NCBI GenBank assembly: GCA_045660865.1
Contig: JAZREP010000006.1
Coordinates: 1-25,810 of the forward strand
DNA length: 25,810 nt
Reading direction: 5' to 3'
DNA from: CAZRRV01 sp045660865
Lineage (GTDB): Bacteria; Bacillota; Clostridia; Oscillospirales; Acutalibacteraceae
Position 1 is the first letter of the stretch, and every line of letters starts with the position of its first letter. The translations under genes and the position numbers were made by a program. Under the pieces are notes generated by a model. That model did no database searches, was not told the origin of the DNA, and saw only the letters and a list, made by a program, of their open reading frames with translations. Shown here piece after piece: positions 9,028-17,021 of this stretch.

Positions 9028-10605
9028 CTATTTTTTATATGCGTCTGCCTGTTTTTGATAATTAGCGATAAGTTTGCTTGCGCCTGCAGCTTCAAGTTTA
9101 GCAAGCATATCATTATAGGTTTTCATATATTTGTCTTTTGAGGTACCGCCAATCATTTGCAGATAGAACTCATCGTTTGTAGAAATGATAGAAGCGATTG
9201 TGTTCTTATGTCCGTCATTATCAAAGGCCAAGCCGTAAACGGGGGTCTTTTTGAAGTTCTTTTGGTCTACGAGATAGTATTGCTCTGCGTATTTACGTGT
9301 GTTAGCTGTGTAGGGATAAATAACCTTCATGTTGAACATGTTACCCATCTGCCAGTTAATCATACCGTATTTTGAAGAAGAGCTTGCCTGAGTTGCATAG
9401 TCAAATGCCTTAATGGTGTACTCGCCGGTTTCCTCATAGTGAGTGTCTTTAATACCGTAAACGATTGTATTGAACAAATCTCTACCCTTTTCGGTTCTGA
9501 GAAGCTCGATAAGCTGCATTGATTTTTCAGGATTCTTTGCGGTCAAAGGAATAGATGTATAAGACATCAAGGAACCGAGTGTACAAGCACCTAAGTAGTG
9601 CTGCTCAGCAGAGGTAATACCGATACCGCATGTACCATCAGCTTTAATTTCTGCTGCTTTTTTCTCTGCGTTAGTTAAAATTAAGTCGTTGTTAGCGTCA
9701 ACACCACGGAAGTTTTGGTGAGCAACTGAAATGAGGTACGGCTTTTCGCTGGTGTTACCAACGTCACCTGTTAAAACGTCTTTAGAAATGTAGCCTTTTT
9801 TGAACCATTTAGCAGCGTAGGAGATGAAGGTTTTGTATTCTTCGGTTTCATAGAAGTTAACGATAGTTACTTTGCCTTCTTTAACGCTCTTATCTAAGTT
9901 GTAGCAAGCAATCGGACTACCGCCAACGAACTCGTATCCACGCTTAACGAAGATTTCATAGAAGTTTTTGATATTGTAAATCATTCTAGCGTGAGTTTCG
10001 TCTGTAGTAGCAGCGTACATTTTATCTAAGAAGCTATCAATATAAGGATAGAATTCTTTAACTGCAGTGGGGTTCTTAAAAGCAATTTCCTGTACTGCTT
10101 TGTAGTCAAAGAGGTCAAGTTTGTCTTCTTGAATGTTGAATACATCAGTATCATTGATATAGATTTGGAGGTTAGGAATAGCATAGAGCTCGCCACCAAC
10201 CATACCGGACAGATACTGGAATTCATAGTCTTTCATTTCCTGCTTGATTGTGGGTGCATACTTATTAATCAAATCAGTTAAGGGTCTGTATGATTTCCTA
10301 CTGATTTCGGAAGCAAGGTCGATATAATAGCCGGAAAGGGCGATATCTACCTGTGTTTCACCAGCCATCCAAAGAGCCCATTTATTGGACATGGATGTAT
10401 CTAATTTAAATTCAAGAGATGTGCCGGGCATAAGCTTATCGAGCTGTTTGTTTACTTCTTTCATAACCATCTCATGGTCAGCCTGCTGTGCATTAGGAAG
10501 AGCCCAGATAAGTTTTGTTTTTCCGCCGTCAGAGTTGCCGCCGCAGCCGCAGAATACTCCTGCAAGCATCAAAACTGCAAGAACGATAGCAAATAATTTT
10601 TTCAT
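9028..10605 (-). CDS. Sugar ABC transporter solute-binding lipoprotein (LplA-like)
   Basis: This 525-residue extracellular solute-binding protein belongs to the CUT1-associated LplA-like family. It has a lipoprotein signal (MKKLFAIVLAVLMLAGVFCGC), with Cys21 the likely lipidated residue; the -3 position is Phe, slightly off consensus. The mature protein starts with a Gly/Ser/Asp linker and then has the periplasmic-binding fold, including ELYAIPNLQIY, SVAHQNFRG and a C-terminal region (PVYGLAFDNDGHKNTIASI) like DUF3502-type members. It should deliver oligosaccharide to the permeases at 18563-20382. It lies 8 kb from them, in the surface-protein operon between two membrane-anchored proteins. 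No ATP-binding subunit is present in the window, as is common in Firmicutes that use one shared ATPase. The ATG at 10605 has an AAAGG RBS about 10 bases upstream. Confidence 0.92.
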   Translation of the reverse strand: MKKLFAIVLAVLMLAGVFCGCGGNSDGGKTKLIWALPNAQQADHEMVMKEVNKQLDKLMPGTSLEFKLDTSMSNKWALWMAGETQVDIALSGYYIDLASEISRKSYRPLTDLINKYAPTIKQEMKDYEFQYLSGMVGGELYAIPNLQIYINDTDVFNIQEDKLDLFDYKAVQEIAFKNPTAVKEFYPYIDSFLDKMYAATTDETHARMIYNIKNFYEIFVKRGYEFVGGSPIACYNLDKSVKEGKVTIVNFYETEEYKTFISYAAKWFKKGYISKDVLTGDVGNTSEKPYLISVAHQNFRGVDANNDLILTNAEKKAAEIKADGTCGIGITSAEQHYLGACTLGSLMSYTSIPLTAKNPEKSMQLIELLRTEKGRDLFNTIVYGIKDTHYEETGEYTIKAFDYATQASSSSKYGMINWQMGNMFNMKVIYPYTANTRKYAEQYYLVDQKNFKKTPVYGLAFDNDGHKNTIASIISTNDEFYLQMIGGTSKDKYMKTYNDMLAKLEAAGASKLIANYQKQADAYKK

Positions 10606-10673
10606 AACGTTACAAACCTTTCTTATATAAAGTATATATATTATATATTATATATTATTTAACTTGTATATTG
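10606..10673 (-). promoter_or_regulatory. AT-rich spacer before the solute-binding gene, possible internal promoter
   Basis: This 68-base gap contains several overlapping TATAAT-like words in a run of TA-rich repeats (about 10627-10656). No convincing -35 element pairs with them. It could raise expression of the binding protein relative to the upstream genes, a common need for ABC systems, but the evidence is only the repeated -10 words. Confidence 0.3.
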
Positions 10674-11354
10674 TTAAGCGTTGTAGTACTTAATCTTTGT
10701 TAAAGCAATAACAATTAAAACAATATTAAGAATTACAATCAACGCGAGGACTGCAATGCAAATGAATTCCCAAATAGCCATACCTAAAATTGTTGCACTT
10801 GCGGTTTCTTTGGTCTTTTCATCTTTTTCGTCCTTCTTGCCCTCTTCTTCAGCAGCGGCATCGTCACCGAGCAATTCAGGGGCAACTGCCTTTACGGCCT
10901 TTTCAAGCTGCTTAACGCGGTCTGCGTTCATAGCTTCTTTGCTTTCGTCGCTAAGCATTGAAAATCTTTCGTAAATGTCGACTACTTTATCTTTATGCTT
11001 CTCTTTTACATTCTTAGGCAGGTCTTTAATGTCCTGAACGATTTGATTAAGCATAAAGGGTGTGTATGCGGCAAAGGCATCGGCAACCTTTTGCAAATTT
11101 TCGGTGCCGAGCTCAGCTCTTGCATTCATATCAAGAACGTCGTGCAATTTCTTTGCCTTAAGAATCATTTCGCCATCTTCTGCAGTTACATTATCTACAG
11201 CAGGTAATTGACCGCAAAGTTCTGTGAGTTCAGCAACTACGGCTGCTGTATCAACCTCTTCGGTTTCATCCGCTTGTGCGCAAAATGCACTTGCGGTGAA
11301 GACCATAACAAAGCAAAGAACTAAAACAATTAATGAAGTTAGTTTTTTCTGCAT
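10674..11354 (-). CDS. Small helical surface protein with C-terminal membrane anchor
   Basis: The chosen start is the ATG at 11354 (MQKKLTSLIVLVL), giving 226 residues. It has GAGGAGG about 8 bases upstream and lies one base after the stop of the preceding gene. The longer frame to 11486 overlaps that gene and lacks an RBS. A signal peptide covers 1 to about 26. Two helical units follow (about 37-96 and 98-155), each with an AxDxL-type helix pair, for example YERFSMLSDESKEAMNADRV. They match the helical units in the cohesin-like protein and the dockerin protein. A charged Lys/Glu linker (166-182) leads to one transmembrane helix (about 188-217) and a very short inside end. No enzyme motif is seen. 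It is likely a structural or accessory partner of the transporter and surface complex; the family is not recognised. Confidence 0.85.
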   Translation of the reverse strand: MQKKLTSLIVLVLCFVMVFTASAFCAQADETEEVDTAAVVAELTELCGQLPAVDNVTAEDGEMILKAKKLHDVLDMNARAELGTENLQKVADAFAAYTPFMLNQIVQDIKDLPKNVKEKHKDKVVDIYERFSMLSDESKEAMNADRVKQLEKAVKAVAPELLGDDAAAEEEGKKDEKDEKTKETASATILGMAIWEFICIAVLALIVILNIVLIVIALTKIKYYNA

Positions 11355-11355
11355 A

Positions 11356-12975
11356 TTACAAATCCTCCTCAAATCTACCGGAATCAATGTCTTCGTATTC
11401 ATCGTATTCATCGTATTCATCGTATTCTTTTTTAGCCTTAAGTATCGGTAACAAGAGAACAAAAGAGAATGTTGAAATAGCAACAATTAAGGTGAAGATA
11501 CAAGCGAACAGTACAATATACAAAGGAGTAACTTCATTGCTCTCGGGAGAAATGATTTCCTGTGTTTGTGCGGAATTGTCTGTTGCGTTTTGAGATGCAT
11601 CTGTACCGGGTGTAGTGTCTGTGTCTGTATTTGTATCTCCGGATTGGTCGTTGTTTGTTGTGTTATTTGAGGTGCCTTGTTGTGCTTCACCTGCACCGGC
11701 ACGTTCTTGACCAGCAACCCAGATAGAATAATCGGTTACATAAGCGCAATCGGTCAATGTCGGCAATTCGCCGCTGACATCCCAGCCTTTAATACTTTTG
11801 AAGGCTGCTTTGATTTCCTCAGCTGTACCGCCTTTGAATTCCTTTTGTAACGCACCCTTGCGATTTAATACCCAGTTATTGTTTGGGTTGTCGGCGGCAA
11901 CCTCAGTTCTGTCTCCCTCGAAAACAGAGTTTGTATAGCAGTTCGATACTTGACCAATCATAGTATTTTCTGCCTTTGTTAAAGTTTCATTACAGAAACC
12001 GCCTACATAGTTAGCGCCGCCAACATTTTTAAGAGTTATTGAAGAGTAACAGTTGCTTATGACACTGGTTGCATCTGCGTGGTTTATAAATCCGGCAGCA
12101 GAGTTACCATTGAAATAGCCTTTTGAAGCACCGCTTACAGACTGCATAGTACCCTTAGCATAGCAATATTGAACTTGTGAGTCAAACATACGACCAACAA
12201 AAGCACCAACATGCCAGAAGCCTTGTGTGTTCATATTGACATCTGTCCAGCTGCGAGTAACTACTGTACCTTTTCCTAATTCACCTACTAAACCACCGGT
12301 GCTATTAGATAAAGAATTGATTTTACCTTGAGTGCCGCAACGGTCAATAGTTGTGCTATTTGCGCGGGCAACTAAGATTCCTGTAGCCTGTATCTCAGTC
12401 TGTTCGTTGAACATATTGTACATTTGTTTATCGTTATCCCAGATACCTAAATGCTGTCCGGGAACGGTATTTACGATATTAGCGTTTAATATGTAAATGT
12501 TTTCAAAGGTTGCACCTTCTGATTCAGCAAAAAGACCTGCGGTGTAATGCACGCCCTTTTCACCGAAGCCTGCATAGTTACTTGACTTGAATTCATATCC
12601 GTAAGCTTTACCAATGTTATTGGTTACTGATAAGTTCAAGATTGCATATCTCGGAAGGCCGTCTGCTCCGAGGTCACATTTAAGTGAACCCGTAAAAGGT
12701 TTTGCATTAACAATGTCTTTACCTGTACCGATAGGCTCAAAGTTTTTAATTGAACTCATATCGATTGTTGCAGCCAGCTTGTAGTGAGCAGACAAATTCT
12801 TACGAATATTGTTTACGTCCTCAGCTGTGCGCAAGAGGTAGGGGTTTTTAGCACTTCCGTCTCCACCAGCGAAAGCAGCTGCAGACATTACCGGCAGAAC
12901 AGCCATACACAGTAGAAGAACAGAAAGCATAATAGCAAAAAGTTTTGTTTTTCTAAAATTTTTGTGAATTTGCAA
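11356..12975 (-). CDS. GLUG-repeat surface protein with C-terminal membrane anchor
   Basis: The chosen start is TTG at 12975 (539 residues), because GGAGGG at 12983-12988 is 7 bases upstream. The in-frame TTG at 12990 overlaps that RBS, and the ATG at 12980 is out of frame. After a signal peptide (1 to about 36) comes GGDGSAKNPYLLRTAEDV, the usual opening of GLUG proteins. At least five GLUG-like units follow at about 145-350 (AGLFAES, GGLVGEL, GAFVGRM, AGFINHA, GGFCNET, each near a strand ending in NCY or similar), predicting a beta-helix. A Thr/Asn/Asp-rich stalk (about 424-480), one transmembrane helix (483-512) and an acidic cytoplasmic tail with three YDE repeats follow. The likely role is surface binding or display. 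It is the first gene of the surface operon and ends one base before the next ATG. Its ligand cannot be told. Confidence 0.87.
   Translation of the reverse strand: MQIHKNFRKTKLFAIMLSVLLLCMAVLPVMSAAAFAGGDGSAKNPYLLRTAEDVNNIRKNLSAHYKLAATIDMSSIKNFEPIGTGKDIVNAKPFTGSLKCDLGADGLPRYAILNLSVTNNIGKAYGYEFKSSNYAGFGEKGVHYTAGLFAESEGATFENIYILNANIVNTVPGQHLGIWDNDKQMYNMFNEQTEIQATGILVARANSTTIDRCGTQGKINSLSNSTGGLVGELGKGTVVTRSWTDVNMNTQGFWHVGAFVGRMFDSQVQYCYAKGTMQSVSGASKGYFNGNSAAGFINHADATSVISNCYSSITLKNVGGANYVGGFCNETLTKAENTMIGQVSNCYTNSVFEGDRTEVAADNPNNNWVLNRKGALQKEFKGGTAEEIKAAFKSIKGWDVSGELPTLTDCAYVTDYSIWVAGQERAGAGEAQQGTSNNTTNNDQSGDTNTDTDTTPGTDASQNATDNSAQTQEIISPESNEVTPLYIVLFACIFTLIVAISTFSFVLLLPILKAKKEYDEYDEYDEYEDIDSGRFEEDL
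11393..11428 (-). repeat. 9-bp tandem repeat, four units, in the cytoplasmic tail codons
   Basis: TCGTATTCA occurs three times in a row, followed by a fourth unit with one changed base (TCGTATTCT). On the coding strand it encodes repeated Glu-Tyr-Asp. The unit is a multiple of three, so copy-number change would lengthen or shorten the acidic tail without a frameshift. Confidence 0.9.
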
Positions 12976-13009
12976 AGCATATCCCTCCAAAATATTTTTT
13001 TACATAGTA

Positions 13010-13063
13010 ATTGTATCATAACCCCAATGTAAAGTATATAATAATTTTTTTACTTTTTTGCAA
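13010..13063 (-). promoter_or_regulatory. Probable promoter of the surface-protein operon
   Basis: On the minus strand, TTGCAA (13058-13063) lies 17 bases from TATATA (13035-13040). Closer to the gene, TACAAT (13010-13015) is preceded by TGA, an extended -10 element. Either could drive the operon that starts at 12975. The surrounding 13,000-13,135 stretch is very AT-rich and holds nothing else that I recognise. Confidence 0.45.
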
Positions 13064-13135
13064 TTTTCGAGTAAATTTAATATAAAAATACCATATATTA
13101 CCCAATTATATATATAATATATATATTAATTAATA

Positions 13136-13173
13136 AAAACCAAGCAAACAGATACCTCTGCTTGCTTGGTTTT
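13136..13173 (-). terminator. Terminator of the sensor kinase gene
   Basis: A 12-bp stem (AAAACCAAGCAA with TTGCTTGGTTTT) is extended by CAG/CTG pairs around a small loop, directly after the kinase stop codon. It is followed by T-rich sequence on the minus strand. Confidence 0.8.
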
Positions 13174-13177
13174 ACTA

Positions 13178-14887
13178 TCACTTTGTATTCTTGGTTCCCG
13201 ACTTAGGATATTTAAAGCTGCAGGTGGTTCCTGCTCCCTTTTCACTCTTGATTTGCAGTGCGCTTTCAGCGCCATAAAGTTCTTGCAAACGCTCATTAAC
13301 ATTTCTTAAACCAATGTTGTCTGTATGGTTAAAGGAAAAGTCGTTAATCCTGGCTTGTATTTGCTTTAACTTGGTTTTTTCAATACCCACTCCATCATCG
13401 GATACCGAAACCTCGATGTATTCGTCTTGTTCCTTAACCGAAATAAAAATGTTTACCTTGGGGTGTTCCTCGTCCACAGCGTGGACCGCAACATTTTCAA
13501 GCAAAGGCTGTATGCTCAATTTCAAAATTGCACAGTCATACAGGTTTTCATCTATATCCATTTCAACCTTGAATGTATCTTCTGTACGCAACATTAGGAT
13601 ATCGATATAGGTTTGTGTCAGTTCAATTTCCTCTCTTATTGTGCGGAAAACTTCTTGCACCGTCATACTGGATTTAAAAATGTCAGCAAGCTTGCGTGAG
13701 GCCACTGAAATGTTGTTGTTTATATCCTTTGTTTTGTCATACGCCATATAGTTTATAAAATCCAGAGTATTATAAATAAAATGCGGACAAATTTGCATCT
13801 GTAAAGCAGCTATATGCTGCGCTGTAAGCTGTTGGAGCTTATCCTCTACCATCTCAGTAAGTTCTTTGTTCTTTAGGTTTAACTCCGAAAACTTTTCATT
13901 GATGAACTGAACTTCGTTTCCAACTTGAGAATGGTATATAGGCATACCGTTTACCTGATGCATTATCTGTTTAATAGGCATATAGGTGATTCTAAATATA
14001 AGAATTATAACACTCAATGCACAAATTGTTATCAACGACATAATAACGAGAATTGTGTTGTTGCTGCTTGACATGATATTGTGATACACTGATTCATCAA
14101 CAAAGCTGACCATAAACAATTCATAATCTTTTAACTCGTTGACCGAGGTGTAGAAGGTTTCACCCTGTGCCTTGTTTTTTTGGAAAAGTTCATCCTGTAA
14201 TTTGATGGTATAATATTCAGTCAGCCTATCTCCCCTTGAATAAGGGAATGTTGAGAGTATAATATCAAAATCCTTATTTACAAGGCAATAATCTCTTTCT
14301 TCCAAATCGGAAGAGAATACATATTCTGCCAAGCGGTCGGTATTGATGCCGATATAAACACTGTTAGAGATATATTCGCTGGACTGTGCGTCAAGATGGA
14401 TATAAATGCTTGAAACACTGTTCGACAAATTTTGATACACTTTCGCACCGTTAACCTTGCCGTAAAGCTTACCGGGCTCATATTTATGGTCTGAACCTAC
14501 ACCGCCATCGGTATTAGCTACATAAAAGTTAGAATCTTTGCTTACAACCTCAATACTATTAATAACATTAAAAGTTGCCATAACAGATTTTAGTTGCTGT
14601 TGAATCTCTCTCAACTTAACATAATCTTCAACAAGATTGCCGGCGTCATAATTTATATACAAGTCAGACAAATACAAACAGGAAGCCGAAATCATTGAAA
14701 ACATATTGTTAATACTGCTTTCATTTTTCGTTGCAATTTCGGTTTCAAGCAACTTAATTTTATCCTGCTGAATCTTATTATTCTGCCAAACAAGAATTGT
14801 AGAAATCACTACTGAAAAAGCAATTACGAGGCAGGAAATGAGTATTAAGTTTTTTGAAAATATATAATTAAAACGCTTGTTTTTCAT
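13178..14887 (-). CDS. YesM-like sensor histidine kinase
   Basis: This 569-residue membrane sensor kinase belongs to the LytS/YesM class (His_kinase plus HATPase_c). One transmembrane helix at about 11-33 and another at about 278-300 flank an extracellular sensing region of about 245 residues. A HAMP-like and coiled-coil segment (about 302-360) leads to the phospho-acceptor motif around His369 (QICPHFIYNTLDFINY; the common form has Asn where this has Cys). The ATP-binding part has an N box (QPLLENVAVHA, 460-470), a G1 box (DDGVGI, 497-502) and NIGLRNVNERL. It should phosphorylate the response regulator at 17022-18455, from which it is separated by the GH20 gene; such pairs are usually adjacent. 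The likely signal is an extracellular sugar or the loaded binding protein. The ATG at 14887 has GGGGAGG six bases upstream. Confidence 0.93.
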   Translation of the reverse strand: MKNKRFNYIFSKNLILISCLVIAFSVVISTILVWQNNKIQQDKIKLLETEIATKNESSINNMFSMISASCLYLSDLYINYDAGNLVEDYVKLREIQQQLKSVMATFNVINSIEVVSKDSNFYVANTDGGVGSDHKYEPGKLYGKVNGAKVYQNLSNSVSSIYIHLDAQSSEYISNSVYIGINTDRLAEYVFSSDLEERDYCLVNKDFDIILSTFPYSRGDRLTEYYTIKLQDELFQKNKAQGETFYTSVNELKDYELFMVSFVDESVYHNIMSSSNNTILVIMSLITICALSVIILIFRITYMPIKQIMHQVNGMPIYHSQVGNEVQFINEKFSELNLKNKELTEMVEDKLQQLTAQHIAALQMQICPHFIYNTLDFINYMAYDKTKDINNNISVASRKLADIFKSSMTVQEVFRTIREEIELTQTYIDILMLRTEDTFKVEMDIDENLYDCAILKLSIQPLLENVAVHAVDEEHPKVNIFISVKEQDEYIEVSVSDDGVGIEKTKLKQIQARINDFSFNHTDNIGLRNVNERLQELYGAESALQIKSEKGAGTTCSFKYPKSGTKNTK

Positions 14888-14945
14888 ACTATTCCTCCCC
14901 TTATCCTTTCTACAATAAGAGTTTACTATATCCTACAAAAAATTT

Positions 14946-14990
14946 CAACACCTTTTGCCCTATTTCTTGTGTTTGGGACAAAAGGTGTTG
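14946..14990 (-). terminator. Strong terminator after the GH20 gene
   Basis: A long stem pairs 14946-14960 with 14975-14990 (CAACACCTTTTG with CAAAAGGTGTTG, plus CCC/GGG). On the minus strand a run of T residues follows (AAATTTTTTG). It separates the GH20 transcript from the kinase. Confidence 0.88.
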
Positions 14991-15004
14991 AAGGTTAATT
15001 GTGT

Positions 15005-16882
15005 TTATAAAATGTTTGAAGTGACCATCTTTTTCCAGAAATTTAAATCGATATTCAAATGCTCATTTTCTTCTGTTCTGGCGTCAAAATACAAGCGTTC
15101 TTCTTCAAGTTCTTCTATGTTTTCGTGTTCGCCTGCCAAGTACTCATTTAAGCGGCGTGCGGCTGCAGAAATTCTGGATTTTAATGCGCCGATTCTTAAA
15201 TCCTGAACCTCAAATCCGCAAGGTTTTTTCTCGCTGTACCAGAGCTTGCGGAAGGCCTCGTAGAACACATCAATTCTCTCTAATAATTCGGGGATTTCCT
15301 TGTTTGCAATGTCGTCTAAAACGGCTCTGTTATCGTTATCATAAGCCGCTTTTATGCGCAATCCCATATCGCATTTTAAGGCTAAAACGCGGCTCTGTTT
15401 AGCAAGCGAATCAAAGGCCAAAGGCATATTCGACCTGCTTGCGCAAGCACTCAATTTTTCCGCTGTTTCATTGTAAAATTCTGCAAAAGAACTATTGACA
15501 TGTTTATCGAACATTCCGGTCAATAAATCTTGATAAAGCAGGTATTTATCCACATTATCCCCTGCTCTGTTTTCGAGTGTTGTGCCGGGTGTACACAAGG
15601 GTAATTCAAGACACAAAAAGTCCTTGAAATTCTCGCCTGTACAGGTCTTAAAACGCTTCTCAATTTCTTCCAACGTAACGTCGCCATTATAGGAAAGCTC
15701 AGCCTGCAACTGCATAGTGGGAAGCGCCGCCATAAATGAACATTCGTAGCCATCATCACCCCAGGCTGTTACAAAAGACATTGGCACACCCTTATTTATA
15801 CAGGATTTTACACCTGCGTAAGTGTTTTGCAATGCCTTTGCTATAGAGGGTGTAAAGCCGCACCAAGTCCAACCGCCCGAAGCATAGGCAGTCTTAGAAG
15901 ATATATCCTTATGCTTTTGTAAAACTTCATCAAATTTCTTTGTGTCTGTGGTTAAATAATCCCAATATACAAGTCGCACATTTTCGGGGATTGCTCTTGG
16001 CATTTCTGGGTGTCTGGGCTCTCCCAATTCGAAGCCTGCATAGTATCCGCCAAAGGCGCATTTCCATATCATATCGGTCCAAATCATCGGCTCTAAATCA
16101 TACTTTTTACAAAGCTCTGCAACCTTTTCAAGATGCTCCATAAAAATGTCAAACTGGTCACGGCAGCCGTGCTTTTTACGATAACCTACAAGGCCCATCA
16201 AAGGAGCCTCATCCATACCGACATTTACAGGGCCGGCGCCAAAACACTCACGAATTGCTGACAGCATTTTATCAATCAATTCGTAGGTCTTCTCTTCACC
16301 TACAAGCAGAACATCATCGGTTTCTTTAACCGAGCTGTATGCTTGACTTTTAAGCAAAATTTCTAGATGCGCCAAGGTTTGAATTGCGGGAACAACGCGG
16401 ACACCAAAGCTATTAGCATAAGAAATAATTTCTTTAAGTTGTTCTTTGGTAAAACGGCTACGGAAATGACCAAAATAAGGCTCACCATCCACCGGATAGG
16501 TGTCCTCCATATAGAGCATCATCATATTCAGTCCCATAACTGCAAGCTTTCTAACAAAGAACTTTGCGGTGTCTATTGTCATTACTGCGTTACGGCAATT
16601 GTCAAGCATAACACCTGCATCTTCAAACTTTAAACAGCCCTTTGCTTCAAATGTATTTTCCGCTTCACGTTCAAGCAAAATGCCTATTGCCCTATAAAGC
16701 TCAACATCCCTACCATAAGTTATTGATACATTGTTTCCGTTCTTATTAAGAACAAAACCGCTTTCCCCTTTTTGTATTGATACAAGCAATTCCTCGCCTG
16801 TGTTTAAAGCATTTAAATCATCCAAAATAGCGTTAATATTTTGTTCTATTTGTAAATTTGCATTTGTTAGTTTGATTTTCAT
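15005..16882 (-). CDS. Intracellular GH20-family beta-hexosaminidase-like enzyme
   Basis: The start is the ATG at 16882 (MKIKLTNANL), with GGAGG 7 bases upstream, giving 625 residues; the longer frame to 16930 runs into a terminator hairpin. No signal peptide is present. A small N-terminal domain (about 1-85) precedes a TIM-barrel of the GH20 type, beginning LDNCRNAVMTIDTAK and including the strand VRVVPAIQTL. The catalytic Asp-Glu pair of the family is visible as Asp224-Glu225 (VNVGMDEAPLMG), and the Trp/Asp motif IWTDMIW lies at 267-273. About 200 C-terminal residues are helical. The expected reaction is hydrolysis of terminal beta-linked N-acetylhexosamine from an imported oligosaccharide, with the Asp assisting the substrate's acetamido group. 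This suggests that the locus handles amino-sugar glycans, perhaps host mucin or other hexosamine polymers. Exact specificity cannot be read from the sequence. Confidence 0.88.
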   Translation of the reverse strand: MKIKLTNANLQIEQNINAILDDLNALNTGEELLVSIQKGESGFVLNKNGNNVSITYGRDVELYRAIGILLEREAENTFEAKGCLKFEDAGVMLDNCRNAVMTIDTAKFFVRKLAVMGLNMMMLYMEDTYPVDGEPYFGHFRSRFTKEQLKEIISYANSFGVRVVPAIQTLAHLEILLKSQAYSSVKETDDVLLVGEEKTYELIDKMLSAIRECFGAGPVNVGMDEAPLMGLVGYRKKHGCRDQFDIFMEHLEKVAELCKKYDLEPMIWTDMIWKCAFGGYYAGFELGEPRHPEMPRAIPENVRLVYWDYLTTDTKKFDEVLQKHKDISSKTAYASGGWTWCGFTPSIAKALQNTYAGVKSCINKGVPMSFVTAWGDDGYECSFMAALPTMQLQAELSYNGDVTLEEIEKRFKTCTGENFKDFLCLELPLCTPGTTLENRAGDNVDKYLLYQDLLTGMFDKHVNSSFAEFYNETAEKLSACASRSNMPLAFDSLAKQSRVLALKCDMGLRIKAAYDNDNRAVLDDIANKEIPELLERIDVFYEAFRKLWYSEKKPCGFEVQDLRIGALKSRISAAARRLNEYLAGEHENIEELEEERLYFDARTEENEHLNIDLNFWKKMVTSNIL

Positions 16883-16920
16883 TTTGTTGCCTCCGTTTAG
16901 AATATCTAAAAAATAAAAGG

Positions 16921-16952
16921 CCACCCCCATTAACAGCGGTTAATAAGGGTGG
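16921..16952 (-). terminator. Terminator between response regulator and GH20 gene
   Basis: The stem CCACCC/GGGTGG, with an inner ATTAAC/GTTAAT stem, is followed on the minus strand by a T-rich stretch (CCTTTTATTTTTTAG). It lies 38 bases before the GH20 start, so it could also act as an attenuator. A TATAAT word at 16957-16962 with a poor -35 might start a GH20 transcript. Confidence 0.72.
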
Positions 16953-17021
16953 TTTTATTATATTTAACGATTGAAGCTATAAAATAACATTTCCATTTGG
17001 TACTAGCTCCTTGTTCCAAAA

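Noticed and set aside
11355..11486. Longer N-terminus for the small helical protein (with TMN repeats).
   Set aside because: It overlaps the upstream gene by 130 bases and hides the signal peptide inside; the ATG at 11354 has a strong RBS and starts a normal signal peptide.
11224..11593. Plus-strand frames with SYSSYSS-type repeats.
   Set aside because: They are the antisense reading of the 9-bp repeat in the GLUG protein tail.
13081..13135. Very AT-rich stretch that could suggest a replication origin or unwinding element.
   Set aside because: There are no DnaA-box clusters or replication genes nearby, and its position between a terminator and a promoter explains it.
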